Part shown: positions 6,794-13,820 of the stretch, piece by piece
Layout: each line of letters begins with the position of its first letter
How positions within the stretch are numbered: the first letter of the stretch is position 1
Source of the DNA: Shewanellaceae bacterium UBA2521
GTDB taxonomy: Bacteria > Pseudomonadota > Gammaproteobacteria > Enterobacterales > Shewanellaceae
Length of the DNA: 14,539 bases
Assembly: GCA_002341165.1 (NCBI GenBank)
Contig: DDNL01000038.1
Coordinates: 1 to 14,539 of the forward strand
Direction of reading: 5' to 3'
Notes under the pieces: model-generated
The model's input: the letters and a program-made list of their open reading frames with translations, nothing else
Database searches by the model: none
What the model was told of the DNA's origin: nothing
Made by a program: the position numbers and the translations under genes

Positions 6794-8760
6794 GATAAAG
6801 CCTCCATATCTAGAAGCTTGCTGCCGTCAGTGACTTGCTCGCCTTCATCAAAATAAAAACGTTGTACCTGACCGTCAAAGGGCGCTTTGATCGTGTATTC
6901 CATTTTCATGGCTTCGAGTACCAGTAAATGATCTCCTGTTTTGACATGAGTTCCAGCGGGTACAAGATGCGTAACAATTGTACCATTCATAGGCGCAAGA
7001 AAAAGCTCTTGCGTTGCTGCTGTTTTTTGTTGCTGATATTGATAAGGCGCAAACTGATAATCTGTGTGATCAAGATGCACCGTGAGTTGTTCTTGTTGGC
7101 AGATGTAAGGGATCACATATAAACGATCTTGCCATGTGAGATGTGCGCTATGTGACTTCAACTCACCTGTTACCATACCTGTTACATCTTCTGTTTCAGC
7201 ATAAAAACCTTCTGCGCAGGTTGTGAGTTTAATGCTGTGCGATCTCTTGTTTTCATCGACTACATGTATGGTTTGATGTGCCGTGCTATTAAGCCGAAAT
7301 TGACTTAATGTTTGCCAAGGATCGAGCTGCTGCTTTTTTTGTTCAAGTTGTAAAAGAAATCGAATAAAACCACCAAACAAAACAGCAAGCTGTGCTGTAC
7401 TAGATCGGTCTTGATGTAACGACGTTGTATGTTGCTCGATAAACTTAGTATGTAAGTCGCCTTTGATAAAAGAGGGCACCTGAATGAGTTGCGCTAAAAA
7501 ATGGAGATTATGCGTACAACCACTGATCTGATATTGACTCAAAGCATGCGTTAATTTTTGAATTGCTTGCTTTCTTGATGCGCCCCAAGCAATCACTTTA
7601 GACAGCATAGGATCATAGTAAGGTACAATCTCTTGATTCAAAGATAAACCGGAATCGATACGACAATGCAGCAATTTTGGTTCATGTAAGTAGCTAATTT
7701 GACCAGTGCAGGGCATGAAGTCACGCTCAGGTTTTTCAGCATAGACGCGCACTTCTATAGCATGTCCTGTTATGGTGAGATCGCTTTGCGTGAGTGCTAA
7801 GGCTTCACCAGCACTGATGCGTAGCTGCCATTCGACCAAATCAATGTTGTGTACCATTTCTGTGACAGGATGCTCAACTTGCAATCGGGTATTCATTTCC
7901 ATGAAATAGAAACGCTCTTGTTCATCGACTAAAAACTCTAAAGTACCGGCACTGTAATAGTTTAAAGCTTGGACACAATTTAATGCAGCTTGCTGCATCG
8001 CCAGACGGACTTGGTCTGACAAAAAAGGTGCAGGTGCTTCTTCAACAATTTTTTGATGACGTCTTTGAATGGAGCAATCGCGATCGCCTAAATATAAGCA
8101 ATGACCTTGTTGATCAGCGAGCACTTGTACCTCGATGTGACGTGGCTTTTCAAGATACTTTTCAATGATCAACTCATCATCACCAAAGTAACTTTTTGCT
8201 TCGGCTTTTGCTGTGCTGATGTCGCTGAGTAGTTGGCTGGCATGATGCACTATACGCATGCCTTTGCCACCACCACCTTGTGCAGCTTTAAGAAGAAGTG
8301 GATAACCTATTTTTTGTGCTTCATTTTCAATCCAAGCATCAGGTTGTTGTTGAATACGTAGTCCTTGAATAATGGGGATACCTGCTTGGTGCATGATCTC
8401 TTTTGCTTGGCCTTTGTGGCCCATTTGAGCGATGACTTGTGCACTAGGTCCCACAAAAATAAGATCATGATCGGCACAAGCTTGCGCAAAATCTGCATTT
8501 TCTGATAAAAAGCCATAACCTGGATGTATCGCTTGTGCTTTGATTTTTTGAGCAAGCTCAATAATTTTAGCGCCGTTTTGGTAGACTTCACGTGGATGGT
8601 GAGCTTCTATACAGTAAGCTTCATCGGCTAATTGAACATGCTTACTTTTAGGCTCGATCGAAGAAAAAATGGCAACTGTTGTGATGCCCATTTTTTGAGC
8701 TGTCTCAATAATACGACAAGCAATTTCACCACGATTGGCAACGATAAGTTTGGTAAACAT
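6790..8760 (-). CDS. liuD: Methylcrotonyl-CoA carboxylase alpha (biotin) subunit
   Basis: A 656-residue biotin-containing subunit that carboxylates its biotin with ATP and bicarbonate, for transfer to 3-methylcrotonyl-CoA by LiuB. The biotin carboxylase half starts with KLIVANRGEIACRII (4-18). It then has HPGYGFLSEN (79-88), the ATP-grasp glycine loop KAAQGGGGKGMRI (158-170) and EMNTRLQVEHPVTE (288-301) with active-site Arg293 and Glu297. A less conserved linker/BT-type region covers about 460-580. The C-terminal biotinyl domain has LEAMKMEY with biotinyl Lys619, 37 residues before the end. The ribosome-binding site AGGAA overlaps the liuC stop, with only 9 bases between the genes. Acetyl-CoA or propionyl-CoA carboxylase alpha subunits look similar, but the LiuB partner and the operon settle the assignment. 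Confidence 0.96.
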   Translation of the reverse strand: MFTKLIVANRGEIACRIIETAQKMGITTVAIFSSIEPKSKHVQLADEAYCIEAHHPREVYQNGAKIIELAQKIKAQAIHPGYGFLSENADFAQACADHDLIFVGPSAQVIAQMGHKGQAKEIMHQAGIPIIQGLRIQQQPDAWIENEAQKIGYPLLLKAAQGGGGKGMRIVHHASQLLSDISTAKAEAKSYFGDDELIIEKYLEKPRHIEVQVLADQQGHCLYLGDRDCSIQRRHQKIVEEAPAPFLSDQVRLAMQQAALNCVQALNYYSAGTLEFLVDEQERFYFMEMNTRLQVEHPVTEMVHNIDLVEWQLRISAGEALALTQSDLTITGHAIEVRVYAEKPERDFMPCTGQISYLHEPKLLHCRIDSGLSLNQEIVPYYDPMLSKVIAWGASRKQAIQKLTHALSQYQISGCTHNLHFLAQLIQVPSFIKGDLHTKFIEQHTTSLHQDRSSTAQLAVLFGGFIRFLLQLEQKKQQLDPWQTLSQFRLNSTAHQTIHVVDENKRSHSIKLTTCAEGFYAETEDVTGMVTGELKSHSAHLTWQDRLYVIPYICQQEQLTVHLDHTDYQFAPYQYQQQKTAATQELFLAPMNGTIVTHLVPAGTHVKTGDHLLVLEAMKMEYTIKAPFDGQVQRFYFDEGEQVTDGSKLLDMEALS

Positions 8761-8769
8761 AGAATATTC

Positions 8770-9552
8770 CTAATTTTTATTTCGGCTTAGAAAGCTTGCC
8801 ATACGTTCTTGTGCGTCTTGATGAGTACGGATCTGAGCAATGGCTTTGACGGTATCATCAATTAATGCATGATCGATTTTCTTTTGGTCGAGGTGAGCAA
8901 GAAGTGCTTTCGTTTCTTGCAATGCATGCGTACTATGTTCTTGGCATGTTGTGCGATAATGCGCTTCCATTTCAGCTAAGTCGTCGCACACTCGATGGAT
9001 CAAACCATAGTGATGTGCTTGTTGTGCATGAAAGACTTCGGCACTGAGCATCAGTGCACGACTATAACGTTGACCTATAGCCCGATTGATATAAGGGCTG
9101 ATAACCGCCGGCATAAGTCCAAGTTTAACTTCACTGAAACAAAATCGAGATGCAGGATCGCACACAGCAATATCGCAACAAGCGATAAGACCTAAAGCAC
9201 CACCGTAAGCACAACCTTGAACCAGAGCTATGGTGACTTGTGGCATGGTATCGAGTCTTTGCATCAGTTGTGCTAGAGGCCTTGCATCATCGATATTTTC
9301 TGCCATAGACATGTGCGCTTGTTGACGCATCCAGTTGAGGTCGGCTCCCGCACTAAAGTGTTTGCCTTTAGCTTTGAGAAAGAGTGTAGTGCATTGAGCT
9401 TGATCAGCTACTTGATCTAAAGTGCTATTGAGCTCTTCAATCATCAGGGCATTGAATGCATTACTGCATTCGGGTCTGTTGAGATAAAGTGTTGCCGTGT
9501 TATCGCTTTGTTCAAGAACAAGCGTATTAAGATTTTGAGTTGATTGCATCAT
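8770..9552 (-). CDS. liuC: 3-Methylglutaconyl-CoA hydratase
   Basis: A 260-residue crotonase-superfamily hydratase that converts 3-methylglutaconyl-CoA to HMG-CoA. The oxyanion-hole motifs are GKHFSAGADLNWM (63-75) and VQGCAYGGALGL (111-122). SEVKLGLMPAVISPY (140-154) contains Glu141, at the position of one of the two crotonase acid/base glutamates. The other glutamate position appears to be a glycine (Gly121 region), as I recall for bacterial LiuC proteins. The frame is open to 9639, but the upstream part would overlap liuB. The ATG pair at 9552/9549 lies 10 bases after the liuB stop with an AGGT-containing site upstream and gives the usual family length. I use 9552; 9549 is equally possible. 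Confidence 0.93.
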   Translation of the reverse strand: MMQSTQNLNTLVLEQSDNTATLYLNRPECSNAFNALMIEELNSTLDQVADQAQCTTLFLKAKGKHFSAGADLNWMRQQAHMSMAENIDDARPLAQLMQRLDTMPQVTIALVQGCAYGGALGLIACCDIAVCDPASRFCFSEVKLGLMPAVISPYINRAIGQRYSRALMLSAEVFHAQQAHHYGLIHRVCDDLAEMEAHYRTTCQEHSTHALQETKALLAHLDQKKIDHALIDDTVKAIAQIRTHQDAQERMASFLSRNKN

Positions 9553-9562
9553 GAGTTCAGAC

Positions 9563-11170
9563 CTACATTCTAAAAATACCAAATTGAGTATTGGGAATAG
9601 GTGCGTTATAAGAAGCTGATAAAGCCAGCCCCACAACATCCCGAGTTTGTATCGGGTCGATCACGCCATCATCCCATAAACGTGCGCTGGCATAATAGGG
9701 ATGACTTTTATGATCATAGTCTTGCAAGATGGGCGCTTTAAAGCGATCAATTTCGGCTTCGGTATAGCTTTGGTTGAGTCGATCTTTTTTATCTTTATGT
9801 ACTTGCGCCATGACTTGCGCTGCTTGTTCACCACCCATAACCGAAATCCTCGCATTAGGCCACATCCATAACATGGTTGGTTCAAAAGCGCGACCACACA
9901 TGCCGTAATTACCGGCACCATAACTTCCACCTATAATAACCGTGAACTTGGGCACTTGAGCACAAGATACAGCGGTGACCATTTTGGCTCCGTCTTTAGC
10001 TATACCTTGATGCTCATATTTTTTGCCCACCATAAACCCTGTGATATTTTGCAAAAATAATAAAGCAATTTTTCTTTGGCAACAGAGTTCAATGAAGTGA
10101 GCGCCTTTTTGTGCACTTTCGGAAAATAAAATGCCGTTGTTGGCAATAATGCCGACTGCACAGCCATGAATATGAGCAAAGCCGCAGACCAAAGTGGTAC
10201 CAAAGTTTTCTTTAAATTCATCAAACTCCGAAGCATCGACCAATCTTGCTATTACTTCTTTGACATCAAATTGTTTTTTAAGATCCGCACCGACAATGCC
10301 ATAAATATCTTCGGGAGGATATTGAGGCGGTCGACTGGCTTGAATACGTTGTGGTTTGTGTTCTGGTCGATTTAATCTGGCAATAGCTTTGCGTGCGAGC
10401 AAAAGTGCATGCTCATCATTATCAGCCATGTGATCGGCAACACCTGATATTTTGCAATGTACCTCGGCACCTCCAAGTTCTTCTGCGGTGACGACTTCAC
10501 CTGTAGCGGCTTTGACTAAAGGTGGTCCGCCTAGAAAAATAGTTCCTTGATTTTGCACAATAATAGATTCGTCAGACATAGCAGGTACATAAGCACCGCC
10601 GGCTGTACAAGGTCCCATCACCACAGAAATTTGTGGAATATTGATCGCAGACATATGCGCTTGATTGAAAAATATACGGCCGAAGTGCTCTTTATCTGGA
10701 AATACTTCGTCTTGTCTTGGAAGGTTGGCACCACCTGAATCTACGAGATAAATACAAGGTAAATGACAACGCTTAGCAATTTCTTGAGCACGTAAATGTT
10801 TTTTGATACTTAAAGGGAAGTAGGTACCGCCTTTAACTGTGGCATCATTGGCAATGATCATGCATTGCGTGCCTTGTATTTGGACTATGCCTGCTATCAC
10901 ACCTGCGCTGGGAACATCTTCCTCATAGCATTGATAAGCTGCTAGCTGACCTATTTCTAGAAAGGGCGATTGTGGATCAAGCAACAGCTCAATACGTTCT
11001 CTAGGTAATTTTTTGCCTTTTTGCTGGTGGCGGTTCTTGGCTTGCTCTGAACCACCTTGAGCGATAGTACTCAGCGTATGTTTGAGATGCTGAACTAAGT
11101 TCATCATACTGGCATGCTTTGCTTGAAAGCTTTCACTTTTTGGATTGACTTGCGTCATGAGTGTCGTCAT
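9563..11170 (-). CDS. liuB: Methylcrotonyl-CoA carboxylase beta (carboxyltransferase) subunit
   Basis: A 535-residue carboxyltransferase subunit that moves the carboxyl group from LiuD-biotin to 3-methylcrotonyl-CoA, giving 3-methylglutaconyl-CoA. The N-terminal carboxyltransferase domain contains GGTYFPLSIKKHLRAQEIA (114-132), YLVDSGGANLPRQDEVFPD (141-159) and GPCTAGGAYVPAMSDE (186-201). GGPPLVKAATGE (214-225) follows. The C-terminal domain has GFMVGKKYEHQGIAKDGAK and GGSYGAGNYGMCGRAFEP, the glycine-rich oxyanion region. These match the methylcrotonyl-CoA type rather than the shorter propionyl-CoA type. The start at 11170 has AAAGGATC upstream. A second ATG at residue 5 is possible. It lies 43 bases after liuA and 10 before liuC. 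Confidence 0.96.
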   Translation of the reverse strand: MTTLMTQVNPKSESFQAKHASMMNLVQHLKHTLSTIAQGGSEQAKNRHQQKGKKLPRERIELLLDPQSPFLEIGQLAAYQCYEEDVPSAGVIAGIVQIQGTQCMIIANDATVKGGTYFPLSIKKHLRAQEIAKRCHLPCIYLVDSGGANLPRQDEVFPDKEHFGRIFFNQAHMSAINIPQISVVMGPCTAGGAYVPAMSDESIIVQNQGTIFLGGPPLVKAATGEVVTAEELGGAEVHCKISGVADHMADNDEHALLLARKAIARLNRPEHKPQRIQASRPPQYPPEDIYGIVGADLKKQFDVKEVIARLVDASEFDEFKENFGTTLVCGFAHIHGCAVGIIANNGILFSESAQKGAHFIELCCQRKIALLFLQNITGFMVGKKYEHQGIAKDGAKMVTAVSCAQVPKFTVIIGGSYGAGNYGMCGRAFEPTMLWMWPNARISVMGGEQAAQVMAQVHKDKKDRLNQSYTEAEIDRFKAPILQDYDHKSHPYYASARLWDDGVIDPIQTRDVVGLALSASYNAPIPNTQFGIFRM

Positions 11171-11213
11171 ACAAAGATCCTTTTTAACATGAAGACGTGT
11201 CTTGTTGAACTAT

Positions 11214-12380
11214 TTATTGTGCATCGCTGAGTAAAGCCTTACCTATAATCAGACGACGAATTTCCGAAGTGCCTGCACCGATTTCGTAGAGCTTAGCATC
11301 GCGTAGCAAACGACCTGCGGGATACTCGTTAATGTAACCATTACCACCTAGAATTTGAATGGTATCGAGTGCAACCTGTGTGGCAAGTTCAGCAGCGTAT
11401 AAGATAGCACCTGCTGCATCTTTGCTGGTAATTTCGCCTCGATCACATGCTTTGGCTACGGTGTAGACATAACTTTTGGCGGCATTGACTCGGGTATACA
11501 TGTCGGCAACTTTACCCTGAATGAGCTGAAAAGAGCCAATCGGTTTGTTGAATTGATGCCGATCATGAATATAAGGTAAGACAACATCAAGACAAGCACT
11601 CATAATGCCTAATGGACCTCCTGCAAGAACAAGACGCTCGTAGTCTAGACCACTCATGAGTACATGAGCACCTTGATGCTCAGCGCCAAGTAAATTTTCT
11701 TCGGGCACTTCACAATCTTGAAAGACCAGTTCGCATGTTCCTGAGCCGCGCATACCTAACTTGTCTAGTTTTTGTGAAGTACTAAAACCCGTGAAGTTGC
11801 TCTCTATGATAAAAGCCGTAATTTTTTTAGATTGCACATCGCCAAGTTTGGCATAAACGATGAGCGTATCGGCTTCAGGTCCATTGGTGATCCACATTTT
11901 AGTACCATTGAGAATATAACGATCACCTTGCTTGCGTGCTTTAAGTTGCATCGACATTACGTCAGATCCCGAATTAGATTCGCTCATAGCTAATGCACCA
12001 AGGTGTTGACCGGTAATCAGTGGCGCCAAATATTTTTCTTTTTGCTGTGTATTACCGTGAAGATTTAATTGGTTGATACATAAATTAGAATGTGCACCAT
12101 AGCTCAAACCTATTGAAGCACTGGCACGACTAATTTCTTCCATAGCAATGACGTGAGCGAGGTACCCCATACCTGAACCACCAGACTCGGTAGGTACTGT
12201 GATGCCATGTAATCCCATTTCACCTAATTGTTGCCAGAGCTCGCGAGAAAAACGGCCATCTTGTTCACATTGTTCAGCTTGAGGTGCAATAAAGTCTCTT
12301 GCAAATTGGTATATGCTATCTTGGAGTAAGGTATGTGTTCCATCCAAGTCAAATTTTAAAGGTGTGTAAGAGGTTGCCAT
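11214..12380 (-). CDS. liuA: Isovaleryl-CoA dehydrogenase
   Basis: A 388-residue FAD-dependent acyl-CoA dehydrogenase that oxidises isovaleryl-CoA to 3-methylcrotonyl-CoA, passing electrons to electron-transfer flavoprotein. The family signatures are AMSESNSGSDVMSM (131-144) and GGNGYINEYPAGRLLRDAK (345-363). SGLDYERLVLAGGPLG (243-258) carries Glu248 at the helix position where isovaleryl-CoA dehydrogenases keep their catalytic base. Most other acyl-CoA dehydrogenases carry theirs near the second signature, where this protein has YEIGAGTSE, so the substrate assignment is firm. The frame is open to 12488, but the ATG at 12380 has AAAGGAT upstream, gives the normal length, and the extra 36 residues look like translated promoter DNA. 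It is the first gene of the liu-sco operon and divergent from the cytochrome b561 gene. Confidence 0.96.
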   Translation of the reverse strand: MATSYTPLKFDLDGTHTLLQDSIYQFARDFIAPQAEQCEQDGRFSRELWQQLGEMGLHGITVPTESGGSGMGYLAHVIAMEEISRASASIGLSYGAHSNLCINQLNLHGNTQQKEKYLAPLITGQHLGALAMSESNSGSDVMSMQLKARKQGDRYILNGTKMWITNGPEADTLIVYAKLGDVQSKKITAFIIESNFTGFSTSQKLDKLGMRGSGTCELVFQDCEVPEENLLGAEHQGAHVLMSGLDYERLVLAGGPLGIMSACLDVVLPYIHDRHQFNKPIGSFQLIQGKVADMYTRVNAAKSYVYTVAKACDRGEITSKDAAGAILYAAELATQVALDTIQILGGNGYINEYPAGRLLRDAKLYEIGAGTSEIRRLIIGKALLSDAQ

Positions 12381-12429
12381 AAAATAATCCTTTATTTCAA
12401 TTTCTTTGATTGTGCTACGGTATCTTAAG

Positions 12430-12445
12430 TTTGCTTGAAGGTAAA
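12430..12445 (-). promoter_or_regulatory. Possible operator upstream of liuA
   Basis: Read on the minus strand this is TTTACCTTCAAGCAAA, an imperfect palindrome (five of eight half-site positions symmetric) about 50 bases before the liuA start. It resembles a TTTACGT-ACGTAAA type site, which I associate from memory with LiuR, the MerR-family regulator of liu operons in Gammaproteobacteria. A TAAGAT that could act as a -10 box follows shortly downstream. No regulator gene is in view, so the call is tentative. Confidence 0.3.
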
Positions 12446-12477
12446 GAAATTGTATGAAAAGTATTGTGTTTTTGATT

Positions 12478-12506
12478 TTGAAGAGCAAGCTTTCCCAAAC
12501 TATACT
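12478..12506 (+). promoter_or_regulatory. Sigma70-type promoter of the cytochrome b561 operon
   Basis: TTGAAG (12478-12483, four of six consensus bases) and TATACT (12501-12506, five of six) are separated by exactly 17 bases. The predicted start of transcription is near 12513, about 20 bases before the ATG at 12533. It points away from liuA. Confidence 0.65.
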
Positions 12507-12532
12507 CTAGAGAAGCACAACAAGGTTTATTT

Positions 12533-13096
12533 ATGATACATAATACCAATTCATCTTATGGCATAATCAGCATCATTAACCACTGGATTGGTGGTTTACT
12601 TTTTCTTACGATATTAGGTATGGGCTTTTATATGGAGCTTCTACCACGCTCACCTTTAAAGTATCAGCTTTATGATTTGCATCAGTTTTTATCTATCTTT
12701 TTGATGGTATTGTTTGTTATACGTATCTTGTGGAAGTTTATGACACCTACGCCTAATATTATTCGCTCTTTTCCGTTGTGGGAAATGTACTTAGCTAAAG
12801 TGGTGCATATTCTTTTATTTTGGTCTTTGGCTTTGATGCCGGTATCGGGTTGGGTGGTTTTGAATGCCAGAGATGAAGACTTATTCTTTGTTTATGGTAT
12901 TGTACTGCCAAGGTTGGTTGAGCCTTCGGCATCTATTGAATTATTTGCTCAACAATTACACATTTATTTGTCACAATTTATTTTGTTATGTCTATCATTA
13001 CATATTCTAGGTACGATTAAGCACCATTTAATCGATAGAGATAATACATTTAAGCGGATAATTAAACCTGAGAAGTTATGGTTTAATGGATCATAG
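12533..13096 (+). CDS. Cytochrome b561 (CybB family)
   Basis: A 187-residue inner-membrane di-haem b cytochrome. Four membrane segments are visible at about 17-35, 51-70, 88-109 and 143-163. Candidate haem ligands are His17 (in NHWIGG), His50 (DLHQFL), His143 (QLHIYL) and His157 (LHILG), placed as in the bacterial CybB/YceJ family. His92 (VVHILL) is also conserved-looking. Related E. coli proteins pass electrons between ubiquinol and other acceptors such as superoxide. The specific partner here is not visible. AAGG lies 7 bases before the start, with a clear promoter upstream. It is followed after 15 bases by a lipoprotein gene, probably in the same transcript. Confidence 0.9.
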   Translation: MIHNTNSSYGIISIINHWIGGLLFLTILGMGFYMELLPRSPLKYQLYDLHQFLSIFLMVLFVIRILWKFMTPTPNIIRSFPLWEMYLAKVVHILLFWSLALMPVSGWVVLNARDEDLFFVYGIVLPRLVEPSASIELFAQQLHIYLSQFILLCLSLHILGTIKHHLIDRDNTFKRIIKPEKLWFNGS

Positions 13097-13111
13097 TTTG
13101 AGATATGAAGC

Positions 13112-13765
13112 ATGTATAAAATGAAAAAATTAGTTTACCCTGTTGTCTGTGTTTTAGGTTTAACAGGTTGCTGGGGTCATAAAAAAGAATATGACCCAAT
13201 CTCTCAAGTGGTAACGGCACCTGTGAAAACAGATGCTCGTGTTTTAGGGATTGTTGTGTCCGAGCCAGGTCTTTATGATGGATTTTTAGATAAAGGTTTT
13301 GGTTTATCAGGTCAATCAGGCGGTATCTTTGTGAAGACAGATAAAATAGAAAGCTTCAATAGAGGCGATCAAGTTGAGGTCGAAGGTGTTGTTGCCGATT
13401 TATACAGCATGACTGTGCTCCAGGCAAAGACGGTTACACTGATTTCAGATAAACAAGGTATCAAACCTCAGATTACCGAGCTAGGTAGCAGCTCTTTAAA
13501 TAAATCTCACATAGGTAAGCTGATAAGGCTGCAGGGTAAGATGGAAAAAATGATACCAGAACTGCCTTACGGCTGGCGTTTGCAAGTTATATCGGATGCG
13601 GGACAAAATGTGAAAGTGATGATTTCTTCTACATCTCAGATTGAGCCTCGAGGTGATGTTCGATATACCAAAAGCGCTGCTGTGACTATTATAGGGTTTG
13701 GGGTTGCTTTTAAAGATGAAATGTTTATTTTACCTCGTGATTCCCAAGATATTGTATTTTTATAA
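13112..13765 (+). CDS. Lipoprotein with two OB-fold-like domains
   Basis: A 217-residue lipoprotein precursor with a short signal peptide and lipobox LTGC (lipidated Cys20). Trp at +2 does not indicate inner-membrane retention, so the outer membrane is more likely under the E. coli Lol rule. The first mature domain (about 41-112) reads like the OB-fold of secreted nucleases: VLGIVVSEPGLYDG, then GGIFVKTD, then FNRGDQVEVEGVVADLYSMT. A second similar domain appears at about 133-217, with IGKLIRLQGKM and AAVTIIGFG. No nuclease catalytic domain is present, so binding rather than catalysis is likely; the ligand is unknown. The start could be 13112 or the ATG at 13121; ribosome-binding sites do not decide. 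It lies 15 bases after the cytochrome b561 gene and ends just before a strong terminator. Confidence 0.75.
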   Translation: MYKMKKLVYPVVCVLGLTGCWGHKKEYDPISQVVTAPVKTDARVLGIVVSEPGLYDGFLDKGFGLSGQSGGIFVKTDKIESFNRGDQVEVEGVVADLYSMTVLQAKTVTLISDKQGIKPQITELGSSSLNKSHIGKLIRLQGKMEKMIPELPYGWRLQVISDAGQNVKVMISSTSQIEPRGDVRYTKSAAVTIIGFGVAFKDEMFILPRDSQDIVFL

Positions 13766-13784
13766 AAGTAAAGAATGCTTGTAT

Positions 13785-13816
13785 AAAAAGCCCCTTGGTA
13801 TAAAGGGGCTTTTTTT
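13785..13816. terminator. Strong bidirectional Rho-independent terminator
   Basis: AAAAAGCCCCTT (13785-13796) pairs perfectly with AAGGGGCTTTTT (13803-13814) around a 6-base loop, with a T run to 13816 on the plus strand and an equivalent T run on the minus strand. It lies between the stop of the lipoprotein gene (13765) and the stop of the convergent permease gene (13821), serving both. Confidence 0.95.
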
Positions 13817-13820
13817 GTAT

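Noticed and set aside
8307..8591. Lysine-rich 94-residue frame inside liuD
   Set aside because: It lies wholly within the conserved biotin carboxylase domain in another frame on the same strand.
9553..9639. N-terminal extension of LiuC overlapping the end of liuB
   Set aside because: The extra residues are liuB read in another frame. Family length and spacing favour 9552.
12381..12488. N-terminal extension of LiuA
   Set aside because: The ATG at 12380 has the ribosome-binding site and family length, and the extension overlaps the divergent promoter region.
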